A program made the translations under genes and the position numbers. Under the pieces are notes generated by a model. That model made no database searches, had not been told where the DNA came from, and was given only the letters and a program-made list of their open reading frames with translations. From Mailhella sp. (GTDB lineage: Bacteria; Desulfobacterota; Desulfovibrionia; Desulfovibrionales; Desulfovibrionaceae): a stretch of DNA of 35,507 nt. Positions 1-8,068 of this stretch are shown in pieces. Each line of letters opens with the position of its first letter. Position 1 is the stretch's first letter. The DNA lies in the NCBI GenBank assembly GCA_029258655.1, contig JARHYD010000111.1, positions 1 through 35,507 on the forward strand, given 5' to 3'.

Positions 1-122
1 AAAACTCAAAACATATAAGCGAATTGCACTGCGTTCAGAAAAACTTTCCATAACGTTCAAAGCCTCAGTTATGATTGCTTCATGTCTAATCTGGTTACAA
101 TAATTTATTTAGAGACAGCCCC
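1..122 (+). mobile_element. 3' end of an IS5-family-like insertion sequence: transposase C-terminus plus terminal inverted repeat, truncated by window edge
   Basis: Frame 2 reads KLKTYKRIALRSEKLSITFKASVMIASCLIWLQ* (codons 2-103), resembling IS5-type transposase C-termini (KTYRRIATRYDK...F...IHLAA..IWL). It is followed by TTTAGAGACAGCCCC|TAG (108-125), which looks like an IS5-type end followed by a TA/CTAG target. Confidence 0.72.
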
Positions 123-256
123 TAGTATAAAAGGTTTTGTAGGGGGGGGAGGGAAGTTTTTTAAAAGTTTTCCCCTAAAAAATACGAAAGTGTGCTTTTA
201 ATTACTTTGAAAATATAGTTTTATTGAAAAGTTGTATAACGATTATGTTAGATTAT

Positions 257-296
257 AATAATAAAAAAGCGTGCTGTTGCACGCTTTTTTATTATT
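257..296 (-). terminator. Rho-independent terminator (probably bidirectional) of the redox operon
   Basis: Perfect 18-bp arms aataataaaaaagcgtgc / gcacgcttttttattatt, loop tgtt; T-run on both strands; overlaps the stop codon of the 292..1692 CDS. Confidence 0.85.
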
Positions 297-1692
297 CTTC
301 ATCTTCTTTTGGTTTTAAGTGATCAGGTACTATTACCATTTCAAGGAGAAGAGGTTTAATGAAGCTCCATTCTAGGTCTTTAGCGTCTTCTTCATAAACT
401 TCTTTCATATCACGAATAGCGTCCCAACAGTTATGACAAGGAGCAATAACTAAATTACAGCCAGTGTCTTTTATTTGTTTTAATTTTGGACGCAAGCCAA
501 TATTTCGTTCTTTACGATAACGGCCAATACCATTGAAACCGCCGCCACCACCACAGCAGTAGTTGTGATCTTTATTATTTTTCATTTCATGGAAATCTTC
601 GGCAATATAGCTCATAATGGTGCGTGTTGCTTCGGAAAGTCCATAGTTACGAACATAGTTGCAAGAATCTTGTAAGGTAACAGGTGTTTTGATGCGTTTA
701 GCTGGATCAATTTTTAATTTACCAGATTTTAATGCTTCTGCTGCCCATTCTACATAATGTACAAAACGCACAGGAGCTTCTCCATTTTCAATGCCTGCCC
801 AATAAGGACCTTCGATTGCCGTAGCACGGAAAGCGTGTCCACATTCTGTTGCAACAACTGTTTTGGGTCTTAAACGTTTTACTGTATCATAAATACGTTC
901 AACGTTCATTTTACAACCTTCCCAGTCGCCTGCGTACATGGTAAGAGAAGTGCTATCCCAACCTACGCTTGGTACAGTCCAATTTTCACCTGCAATATGG
1001 AATAAAATGGCAGCTTCTGCGAGGTCGTTTGGATAGTGTTTTACTTCGCGAGCATTGATAACGTACATAATGTCAGCGTCTTCTTTATCCACAGGAATTT
1101 CAAGGCCTGGCCATTGTTCTTCGTTTTCTTCCACCATCCATTCGCACGTATCCACGAAATCTTCGCTTGTAACGTCCATTTGTGCCCCATAGACACGGTG
1201 CATTCCAGAGCCGATTTTAAGTTCCCATGGAACAAAACCTTGCTTGAATAAAAGCCCACGTAAGTAACTAATCATTACTCCTGTATCAATACCGTAAGGA
1301 CAATATAAAGCACAGCGGTTACAGGTGGTGCATTGTGACCATGCTACGTCCATAGCATGGAGCATAAATTTTGTATCTACATTTCCTTTACGGCGAATCA
1401 TTTCGCCTAATGTGTGTTGTATTTTATAGGAAGGGATTTGTTTTGGATCATTATTATTTGCAGTGTAAAGAAAACAGCTTTCCGCACACATACCACAATG
1501 GGCACAAACATCAAGCCAAGTACGAGTACGAGATAAACAGGTTTCTTCTAAGTCTTTGCGAAGCATTTCAACATCGACTTCAAGATTTTCCATTTCCTTA
1601 TAATATTGTTGACCACCTTTATCACTAAGAAGGTGTTTTACGCCTTCAGCAGTATTAATAGGTTCTCTTTTACAGTAAATACCTTCAGGCAT
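292..1692 (-). CDS. HdrD/HmcF/DsrK-like iron-sulfur (CCG-domain) protein of a transmembrane redox complex
   Basis: 466 aa. Two 4Fe-4S motifs ([25 protein letters not shown]), a CCG-type domain ([10 protein letters not shown]...[19 protein letters not shown]) and CHNCWDA. Size and order resemble HmcF. Confidence 0.85.
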   Translation of the reverse strand: MPEGIYCKREPINTAEGVKHLLSDKGGQQYYKEMENLEVDVEMLRKDLEETCLSRTRTWLDVCAHCGMCAESCFLYTANNNDPKQIPSYKIQHTLGEMIRRKGNVDTKFMLHAMDVAWSQCTTCNRCALYCPYGIDTGVMISYLRGLLFKQGFVPWELKIGSGMHRVYGAQMDVTSEDFVDTCEWMVEENEEQWPGLEIPVDKEDADIMYVINAREVKHYPNDLAEAAILFHIAGENWTVPSVGWDSTSLTMYAGDWEGCKMNVERIYDTVKRLRPKTVVATECGHAFRATAIEGPYWAGIENGEAPVRFVHYVEWAAEALKSGKLKIDPAKRIKTPVTLQDSCNYVRNYGLSEATRTIMSYIAEDFHEMKNNKDHNYCCGGGGGFNGIGRYRKERNIGLRPKLKQIKDTGCNLVIAPCHNCWDAIRDMKEVYEEDAKDLEWSFIKPLLLEMVIVPDHLKPKEDEE

Positions 1693-1743
1693 CGTAAGCT
1701 CCTTTATATGCTTAGGTTAACCTTATAAAATATAAATAAATTT

Positions 1744-2424
1744 CTACCAAGGGAAAGCAGGTCCACGATTTTGTCCACCACGTTTAATGGCAAAATCCAT
1801 ACCAATTTGTGCACGGCTCATAAAATATAAAACCATGTGATTAAGCTTTGTAAATGGTGCTAAGATAAGGAAAATTTCTGCACTTACAATATGAATAATT
1901 TCCCAATATTCATAACTTGATGTACTAAAACGGAACATAACACCTGTTACAAAAGGTAATGCAGCAAGAAATAAAATAAACCAATCGTAAGGCGTGGTTA
2001 ATGCACGAGCATAGGAAACTGTAATACGGCGAACAGCTAAACCCACAAGCCCAACAAGGGACATAATACTTAGAAAATCAGCAAGATGATTTGGTAAAGT
2101 AGGAAGATTAATTCCAAATAAATTTTCAATTACAACAGCGTGTTGCAAAAGAAAAAATGGTAATAAAATTGCCCCACAGTGAAACATAAAGAATACAAAT
2201 GTCATCATAGGACGTACTCGCCAGCCATGTGTAGCCCCTGGTATCATCCATTTTATGATAGACATAAAAGCACCAATTAAACCTTTGCCAAAATGTGCTT
2301 TATAGGCAACTCTATCTACTTTTTGGCTTAATCCCATAATGTATTTTATAATATGGTAAAACATTCCAAGAAAAAATACGGCAATAGAAAAATACAAAAA
2401 TGGACCATAAATTAAATTCATCAT
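1744..2424 (-). CDS. NarI/HmcE-like cytochrome b membrane subunit
   Basis: 226 aa, multiple TM segments with spaced His residues (FFLGMFYHIIKYIMG, MFHCGAILLPFFLLQHAVV). It lies directly upstream of the HdrD-like gene, as HmcE does with HmcF. Confidence 0.8.
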   Translation of the reverse strand: MMNLIYGPFLYFSIAVFFLGMFYHIIKYIMGLSQKVDRVAYKAHFGKGLIGAFMSIIKWMIPGATHGWRVRPMMTFVFFMFHCGAILLPFFLLQHAVVIENLFGINLPTLPNHLADFLSIMSLVGLVGLAVRRITVSYARALTTPYDWFILFLAALPFVTGVMFRFSTSSYEYWEIIHIVSAEIFLILAPFTKLNHMVLYFMSRAQIGMDFAIKRGGQNRGPAFPW

Positions 2425-2439
2425 ATTAAATTCTCCTAC

Positions 2440-2823
2440 TTAATTTGCTTTATAAGCTACACTATGGCAACTACGGCAAGCTGTTATTCTAGGTCCGCCC
2501 ATTTCAATATGGCATTTTGTACAGTTTTCATGTACATAAGACATCTTTTGATCCTGACCTTGAACAGCATTTAAACCCATAAAACTTTCGTAGTCATCGT
2601 TAATATGACAGACTGTACAGTCTTTTCCCATTGCTTCTAATTTTTCCACATGGAAATCATGTAATTTGTCACCGTCTTTCATGGTAATACCTGTCATCTT
2701 GTTTGGAATAATTCCAAAGGGATAACGTTCATCTTGAGGCTCATCGGCAATAGCTTGTACAGCTGAAAATGCAACTAATCCGCAGACAATTACTGCCACT
2801 TTTTTTATTGAACTAATTTTCAT
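2440..2823 (-). CDS. Periplasmic triheme c-type cytochrome (cytochrome c3-like)
   Basis: 127 aa with signal peptide (MKISSIKKVAVIVCGLVAFSAVQAIA) and three CxxCH motifs: CTVCH, CTKCH, CRSCH. Confidence 0.85.
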   Translation of the reverse strand: MKISSIKKVAVIVCGLVAFSAVQAIADEPQDERYPFGIIPNKMTGITMKDGDKLHDFHVEKLEAMGKDCTVCHINDDYESFMGLNAVQGQDQKMSYVHENCTKCHIEMGGPRITACRSCHSVAYKAN

Positions 2824-3015
2824 ACAGCCCTCTTGTGGGTAGGTTTTACTCTTTGTATAAAGTAATGCAAAAATGACTTATTTTTAACATTTTATTATAT
2901 AGAGTATCTCATCTTTACCCTAAGTTATTAATTTATGTCAACTATGGGTAAAATATCACAAAATATTTAAAAAAAAAGTTGTATTAACTACAATTTTGAA
3001 TTTTATTTTTTCTAA

Positions 3016-3239
3016 GGAGTGTTTTTAAATTAATCTTATTTTTTTCTTTTTTGGGGGTTGTACTGTCTTTATCCGTAACTTCCTATGTTAAGGCATTAAT
3101 AAAAATTTTTCTCCTAAAAAAGTTCTTTGTTTTACATCGTAACTATAAGTATTTTATAATATTATTATATTGTAAATCTTGAATGTTTATTATTAAGGAA
3201 CGAAGTTTAATAATTATGAATAATTTGAAAACATACCTT
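3016..3239 (-). repeat. MITE-like dispersed repeat, copy E (inverted orientation)
   Basis: Starts ggagtgtttttaaattaatctta and ends aataatttgaaaacatacctt (inverted ends). The interior, reverse-complemented, aligns along most of its length with the 17360-17631 copy. Confidence 0.7.
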
Positions 3240-3277
3240 AAATGAAATAAGAGTTCTGTTTTTTTGTGTGGTAAAAG

Positions 3278-3308
3278 AAAAAATCCTTTTGTAGACAAAA
3301 GGATTTTT
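3278..3308. terminator. Bidirectional hairpin terminator
   Basis: aaaaatccttttgt-ag-acaaaaggattttt: perfect 14-bp arms. Confidence 0.65.
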
Positions 3309-3332
3309 GGATTAAAAATTTTTGAAAGGGGG

Positions 3333-3374
3333 TTTTAGGGGGAGGACTTTTTATAAAAAGTCCTCCCCCTAAAA
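3333..3374. repeat. 42-nt perfect palindrome downstream of ftsK
   Basis: ttttagggggaggacttttta|taaaaagtcctccccctaaaa; a degenerate relative lies at about 134-183. Confidence 0.8.
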
Positions 3375-3384
3375 AAATAATTTA

Positions 3385-5832
3385 TTATGAATGGATAACT
3401 TTTCTTGCTTTTGAACCTGATCGTGCTTCAACATAGCCATCGCGTTCTAATTGGTCAATAATACGTCCTGCACGGCTAAAACCAAGTCTAAATTGTCTTT
3501 GGAGCATGGAAATAGAAACTTCATCGCGTTCTAGTACCCAGTTGAGAATAGTATCAAACATACTATCATATTCGCTATCATCGCCTTCTGAAAATGTTGC
3601 TTCTGTTGCGGAAGTACCAAATTGTGTAAAGTCAATTTTATAGTTTGGTTCTTGTTGTTTTCGCCAGTAATTTGTAACAGATCGGACTTCTTCATCTGTA
3701 ACAAATGCTCCATGAATACGCTGTAAGCCACCGGCACGGGGTTTGAAAAGCATATCGCCTTTACCAAGTAGGGCTTCTGCGCCTGATGTATCAATAATAG
3801 TACGGGAGTCAATGGGGCTTGATACTTGGAAAGCAATACGGGCAGGGAAGTTGTTTTTTATAAGTCCAGTAACAACATCAACGCTTGGTCTTTGTGTAGC
3901 GAGAATAATATGCATACCTGCAGCACGAGCTAATTGTCCTAAACGTGCAATTTGCCCTTCAACTTCTTTTCCTTTTTGCATCATAAGGTCAGCTAATTCA
4001 TCAACAATAATAACAATAAATGGTAATTCTTCTAAATTTTCTAATTCAATGGCTTGTAAGCGTTCTATAAGGTTTTCGCTTGGTTCTTTATCCTTATTTT
4101 TTTGGACAAAGGCATTATATTCTGTAATATTTCTCATTCCAAGATTTTCAAATAAACGGTAACGTTGATCCATTTCTGTTACAGCCCAGAGCAAGGCATT
4201 TTTTGCAAGTTCAACATCGGTAACAACAGGGTGGACAAGATGAGGCAATCCATTATACATGGAAAGTTCAACGCGTTTTGGGTCAATGAGAAGCATTTTT
4301 ACTTGGTCTGGCTGTGCTTTGTATAGAATACTTAAAATAATAGTATTAAGACAAACACTTTTCCCTGCACCTGTTGCACCTGCTACAAGAAGGTGGGGCA
4401 TATCGTCCATTTTTACACTTACAGGTGATCCAAAAATATCTTTTCCTAGTCCTAAAGTGAGTTTAGAGGGAGAGTCCGTAAAATTTTTACTTTGTATAAT
4501 TTCTTTAAAACTTACTAATTGGCGTTTATCGTTTGGAACTTCTACCCCAACAGTATCCGTGCCGGGAATAGGGGCTTGGATACGAACAGCAACGGCTTTA
4601 ATTTCCATTGCTATTTCTTTTGCTAAGGATTCAAAACGACTTACTTTTACTCCGCGTTCTGGACGTACTTCGTACATTGTAACCACAGGACCGGGCAAAA
4701 TGCCAGCAAGTTTTCCTTGTGCATTAAAATCACTAAGGCATTGAATAAGTTTTCTGCCTTTTTCTTCGAGATTTGCTTTTGTTGGTGCATCTTTTTGCTC
4801 TGGTATAGGGGAAAGCAAATCAAGGGGAGGTAAGGTGATTTCTTTTTGTTCTTCTTTGTTATACTCTTCTTTTTTCTGTTCTTCTTGTGAGGTATGTGTA
4901 GGTTGTTTTGTATTATTTTTTTGTGGAAATACAGTAGATAAAAAGCTTTTTTTGCTTTTTTCTTCTGTTTTTTCTATTTCTTGATTTGGTGTTTCGTCAG
5001 TATTTTTTGGTGTTTCATCAATTATGGTTAGAGTTTCTTTTGCTGTTGGTTTATCTTCTATAAGAGTTAAAGAATTTGTTTCTGAATGTGTAGGTATTTC
5101 TTTAGGTTGTAAGCTAAGATCAGAAATAATGTCTAATGTTTTATTATTTTCATCAAGAATATTTTCTTGTGTATTTTTTTCGTATTTTTTAAATAAAGGT
5201 AGTTTGAAATTTATTTGAAAACGTTTTTTAGTTTTTTCTTGTTCTTCATTTTGTTGAATAGGTGTTTCTGTTTCTTGTTTTTCTTCTTGTGGATATTTTT
5301 TTCTTAATAGAAAATGAATAAATTGGCTAAAAATAGTGACCCAAGAAACATGAAAACATAATTCTATACCAACCATAAGGCAGAAAAGCCAAATAAAAGT
5401 ACCCCCAATAGGGTTGAAATATTGGTGTAAGCTAGCATAAAGCCAAGCTCCGAAAAATCCTCCTCCTTGAATATCGCCAATGCCAAGAGTTACAGCTTCG
5501 GCAAAGCAAATAAAACAAAGAGCAAGAATAGTGTAGCCTAAAATAGTATACCATGGAATAACTACCCAGCGGATAATAAATCCAAGTCCCATTCCAAAAA
5601 AGAATAAAACCCAAATATAGGCAGCAAGCCCAAAGAAATCACTTAAAAAGCCTGATAAATATGCACCAAATGTGCCTGCATAGTTTTTTATTTCATAAGA
5701 TGAGCTGATAGATTGGTTAAGTGTTGGATCGTTAATATTGTAACTCCAAAGACTTATACCAATAAGCAAGCCTAAAAAAAGAAAAAGCAAGCCTAGAAGC
5801 TCTCTTATATGTCTTGAGCCTTTCGTAAGCAA
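3385..5832 (-). CDS. ftsK: DNA translocase FtsK
   Basis: 815 aa: N-terminal TM region, acidic/low-complexity linker, Walker A VAGATGAGKSVCLN, IIVDELADLMM, C-terminal gamma-like winged helix (SMLQRQFRLGFSRAGRIIDQLE). The predicted start is TTG; the exact start is uncertain. Confidence 0.95.
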   Translation of the reverse strand: MLTKGSRHIRELLGLLFLFLGLLIGISLWSYNINDPTLNQSISSSYEIKNYAGTFGAYLSGFLSDFFGLAAYIWVLFFFGMGLGFIIRWVVIPWYTILGYTILALCFICFAEAVTLGIGDIQGGGFFGAWLYASLHQYFNPIGGTFIWLFCLMVGIELCFHVSWVTIFSQFIHFLLRKKYPQEEKQETETPIQQNEEQEKTKKRFQINFKLPLFKKYEKNTQENILDENNKTLDIISDLSLQPKEIPTHSETNSLTLIEDKPTAKETLTIIDETPKNTDETPNQEIEKTEEKSKKSFLSTVFPQKNNTKQPTHTSQEEQKKEEYNKEEQKEITLPPLDLLSPIPEQKDAPTKANLEEKGRKLIQCLSDFNAQGKLAGILPGPVVTMYEVRPERGVKVSRFESLAKEIAMEIKAVAVRIQAPIPGTDTVGVEVPNDKRQLVSFKEIIQSKNFTDSPSKLTLGLGKDIFGSPVSVKMDDMPHLLVAGATGAGKSVCLNTIILSILYKAQPDQVKMLLIDPKRVELSMYNGLPHLVHPVVTDVELAKNALLWAVTEMDQRYRLFENLGMRNITEYNAFVQKNKDKEPSENLIERLQAIELENLEELPFIVIIVDELADLMMQKGKEVEGQIARLGQLARAAGMHIILATQRPSVDVVTGLIKNNFPARIAFQVSSPIDSRTIIDTSGAEALLGKGDMLFKPRAGGLQRIHGAFVTDEEVRSVTNYWRKQQEPNYKIDFTQFGTSATEATFSEGDDSEYDSMFDTILNWVLERDEVSISMLQRQFRLGFSRAGRIIDQLERDGYVEARSGSKARKVIHS

Positions 5833-5911
5833 CTCCTCAAAAGTATATTATATAGTGTATTAAATATATGTTATTAGGTAATTAGTCAAAAATTTAGAAA
5901 AGAGAAAAGGA

Positions 5912-5939
5912 AAATAAAAGGGGAAAACCCCTTTTATTT
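5912..5939 (-). terminator. Rho-independent terminator of efp
   Basis: aaataaaagggg-aaaa-ccccttttattt hairpin overlapping the efp stop codon. Confidence 0.8.
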
Positions 5940-6495
5940 ATTCACGACCTTGATATTCGTCAGTTTCGGTATTTACTTTTACTTTATCGCCAACTTTTAC
6001 AAAGGCAGGAACTTGGATAACAACGCCTGTTTCAAGTTTAGCTGGTTTTGTCACGTTATTTACTGTATCACCTTTAGCAATTTCTTCTGTTTCAATAACT
6101 TCAAGAATAAGAGAAAGTGGAATTTCAATATCAATAGGTTTATCATTATAAAGTAAAACAGCTACTTGTTGTGCTTCTTTTAAATAACGCTCTTTACCAC
6201 CACAAAAATCAGCTTCAAGGTGAAGTTGTTCATAGCTGACCATATCCATAAAAACGAGATCATCACCTTCTTTGTAAAGGAATTGCATATCGCGTTGTTC
6301 AAGGTTAGGGCGTTCTACTTTTTCTCCAGAACGGAAAGTATTATCAGCAATACGACCATTTAAAATATTGCGAAGTTTGGTACGTACCATAGCTCCGCCT
6401 TTACCTGGTTTAAAGTGTTGAAATTCAACAATTTCATAAGGTGTGCCATCTATTTCAATTTTAAGACCGCGTTTAAAATCCGTGGTGGAATACAT
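5938..6495 (-). CDS. efp: Elongation factor P
   Basis: 185 aa; [43 protein letters not shown] is a classic EF-P N-terminus with a Lys modification site in PGKGGA. Confidence 0.95.
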   Translation of the reverse strand: MYSTTDFKRGLKIEIDGTPYEIVEFQHFKPGKGGAMVRTKLRNILNGRIADNTFRSGEKVERPNLEQRDMQFLYKEGDDLVFMDMVSYEQLHLEADFCGGKERYLKEAQQVAVLLYNDKPIDIEIPLSLILEVIETEEIAKGDTVNNVTKPAKLETGVVIQVPAFVKVGDKVKVNTETDEYQGRE

Positions 6496-6514
6496 AGTTA
6501 CTCCTTGTAATAAA

Positions 6515-6988
6515 TTAAAGTGTGTTTGCTTTATAACGCATTAGAGCGTCAACTGCAAGTATATAAGAATCAAGTCCAAAACCTGCAATAATTCCAAGTG
6601 AATGCTCTGCAATAAGGCTTGTACCTCTTAGGGTATCAGCCATACTTTGGGCTTTGCCAGATCTTGCTAATGTATTGGAAATATGGACTTCTACAAAAGG
6701 AACTTTTATCCATGCAAGGCAGTCCGCCAAAGCAAGGGAAGTATGTGTAAAAGCACCAGCATTTAAAGCAATACCAAAAATTTCTTGATCATAATATTCT
6801 TGCCGAGCTTTTTCTAGTCGGTCTATAATTTCTCCTTCATGGTTTGATTGAAAATAAAGAGAATGTAGCCCTTTTTCTTGTATGGCTTGAAAAACATATT
6901 CCATTGTTTTTGAACCATAAATTTGTGGTTCTCTTTTTCCAATATTTCCAAGATTTGGACCATTAATAATAAGAACAGTGTTTGGCAT
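6515..6988 (-). CDS. aroQ: Type II 3-dehydroquinate dehydratase
   Basis: [25 protein letters not shown]...[16 protein letters not shown]...EVHISN. The supplied ORF extends to 7081, but the family N-terminus starts at the ATG at 6986-6988. Confidence 0.93.
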   Translation of the reverse strand: MPNTVLIINGPNLGNIGKREPQIYGSKTMEYVFQAIQEKGLHSLYFQSNHEGEIIDRLEKARQEYYDQEIFGIALNAGAFTHTSLALADCLAWIKVPFVEVHISNTLARSGKAQSMADTLRGTSLIAEHSLGIIAGFGLDSYILAVDALMRYKANTL

Positions 6989-7141
6989 GAGTAATCCTTT
7001 TTCATGAAAATTTATCAGAAATACAGTAAGGAAAACTTGCAATTTGTGTATAAAATATATACAATAGAGAAAGTTTTTCAATTCATTTCAAAGTGATAAT
7101 TTTATCTGTTTTTTTGTGTTCTTGTCAACTCTTTGAAGAGA

Positions 7142-8065
7142 ATGAAAAATATATTGCTATGGTATGAGAATTATATGCAAAATGAAGATAAAAAAAATGC
7201 CCAAGAAGAATTTGTGTTTCCGCAATTAATTTTAGAAGAAACACTTTATACCTTAGGGCAGTTAAAAAATGCTGCACCAGAAAATGCTCATATAGCTTTA
7301 GCGGGGCGTTCTAATGTAGGGAAGTCTTCGCTTATTAATGCGTTAGCTAAAAGAAAACAATTAGCAAAAGTAAGCTCTACACCGGGAAAAACACGTTCTG
7401 TTAATTTATATAGAGTTGCACCATATAATTTTTTCTTAACTGATTTACCGGGTTATGGCTATGCAAAACGCTCAAAATCAGAACGGGAATTATGGGCAAA
7501 TCTTATTGAAAAATATCTTGTGGAATGTGAAAATTTAGTGGCAGTAGCTATTTTACTTGATTGCAGATTAGAGCCACAAGAAGCAGATAAAATGATGGTG
7601 CAATTTGCGTTAGCTCATCAAATTCCTATTATTCCTATTTTAACAAAAGCAGATAAATGTACGCAAAAAGAACGCAGTGAACGCATAAGCCAATGGACTG
7701 TGTTAATTCCTCGTGGTACGCCTTTGGCAGTTTCTTCTCATTCTGGTTTAGGGTTAAAAGAGTTGTGGAAAAAATTTATTGCAGTTGCAGAACATTCTTG
7801 TTTTGCACAACATATAGATTTACAACAAGAAGTAGAAGAAAATATTTGTTCTCAAAAAGAGGAACAAGAAGAACATGGGGAAAAAGAAAATCAACAGCAA
7901 AAAACAGTATTACAAGATAGTATAGCACAAGAACCACCTAAAAAGATAAGAACAAAACGTGGAGCTTTTGCACGTGAAAAAGAAATGCAAAAAAAAATAG
8001 CACAAGAAAAAGCACGAAAAAAAGCTCAAGAAGAAAAATCCAGAGCAAAACATAAGAAGAAGTAA
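7142..8065 (+). CDS. engB: Ribosome-biogenesis GTP-binding protein YsxC/EngB with a long charged C-terminal tail
   Basis: [47 protein letters not shown]; about 80-aa K/E/Q-rich tail. The ORF track opens at a TTG (7133); ATG at 7142. Confidence 0.92.
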   Translation: MKNILLWYENYMQNEDKKNAQEEFVFPQLILEETLYTLGQLKNAAPENAHIALAGRSNVGKSSLINALAKRKQLAKVSSTPGKTRSVNLYRVAPYNFFLTDLPGYGYAKRSKSERELWANLIEKYLVECENLVAVAILLDCRLEPQEADKMMVQFALAHQIPIIPILTKADKCTQKERSERISQWTVLIPRGTPLAVSSHSGLGLKELWKKFIAVAEHSCFAQHIDLQQEVEENICSQKEEQEEHGEKENQQQKTVLQDSIAQEPPKKIRTKRGAFAREKEMQKKIAQEKARKKAQEEKSRAKHKKK

Positions 8066-8068
8066 AAT

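Noticed and set aside
1036-1628. Small ORFs antisense to the HdrD-like gene (71, 72 and 85 aa)
   Set aside because: They overlap a strongly supported CDS, lack recognisable domains or RBS, and have the composition expected of shadow ORFs.
3743-5218. ORFs of 139, 161 and 64 aa antisense to ftsK
   Set aside because: Entirely within ftsK on the opposite strand; protein-like only through complementary codon bias.
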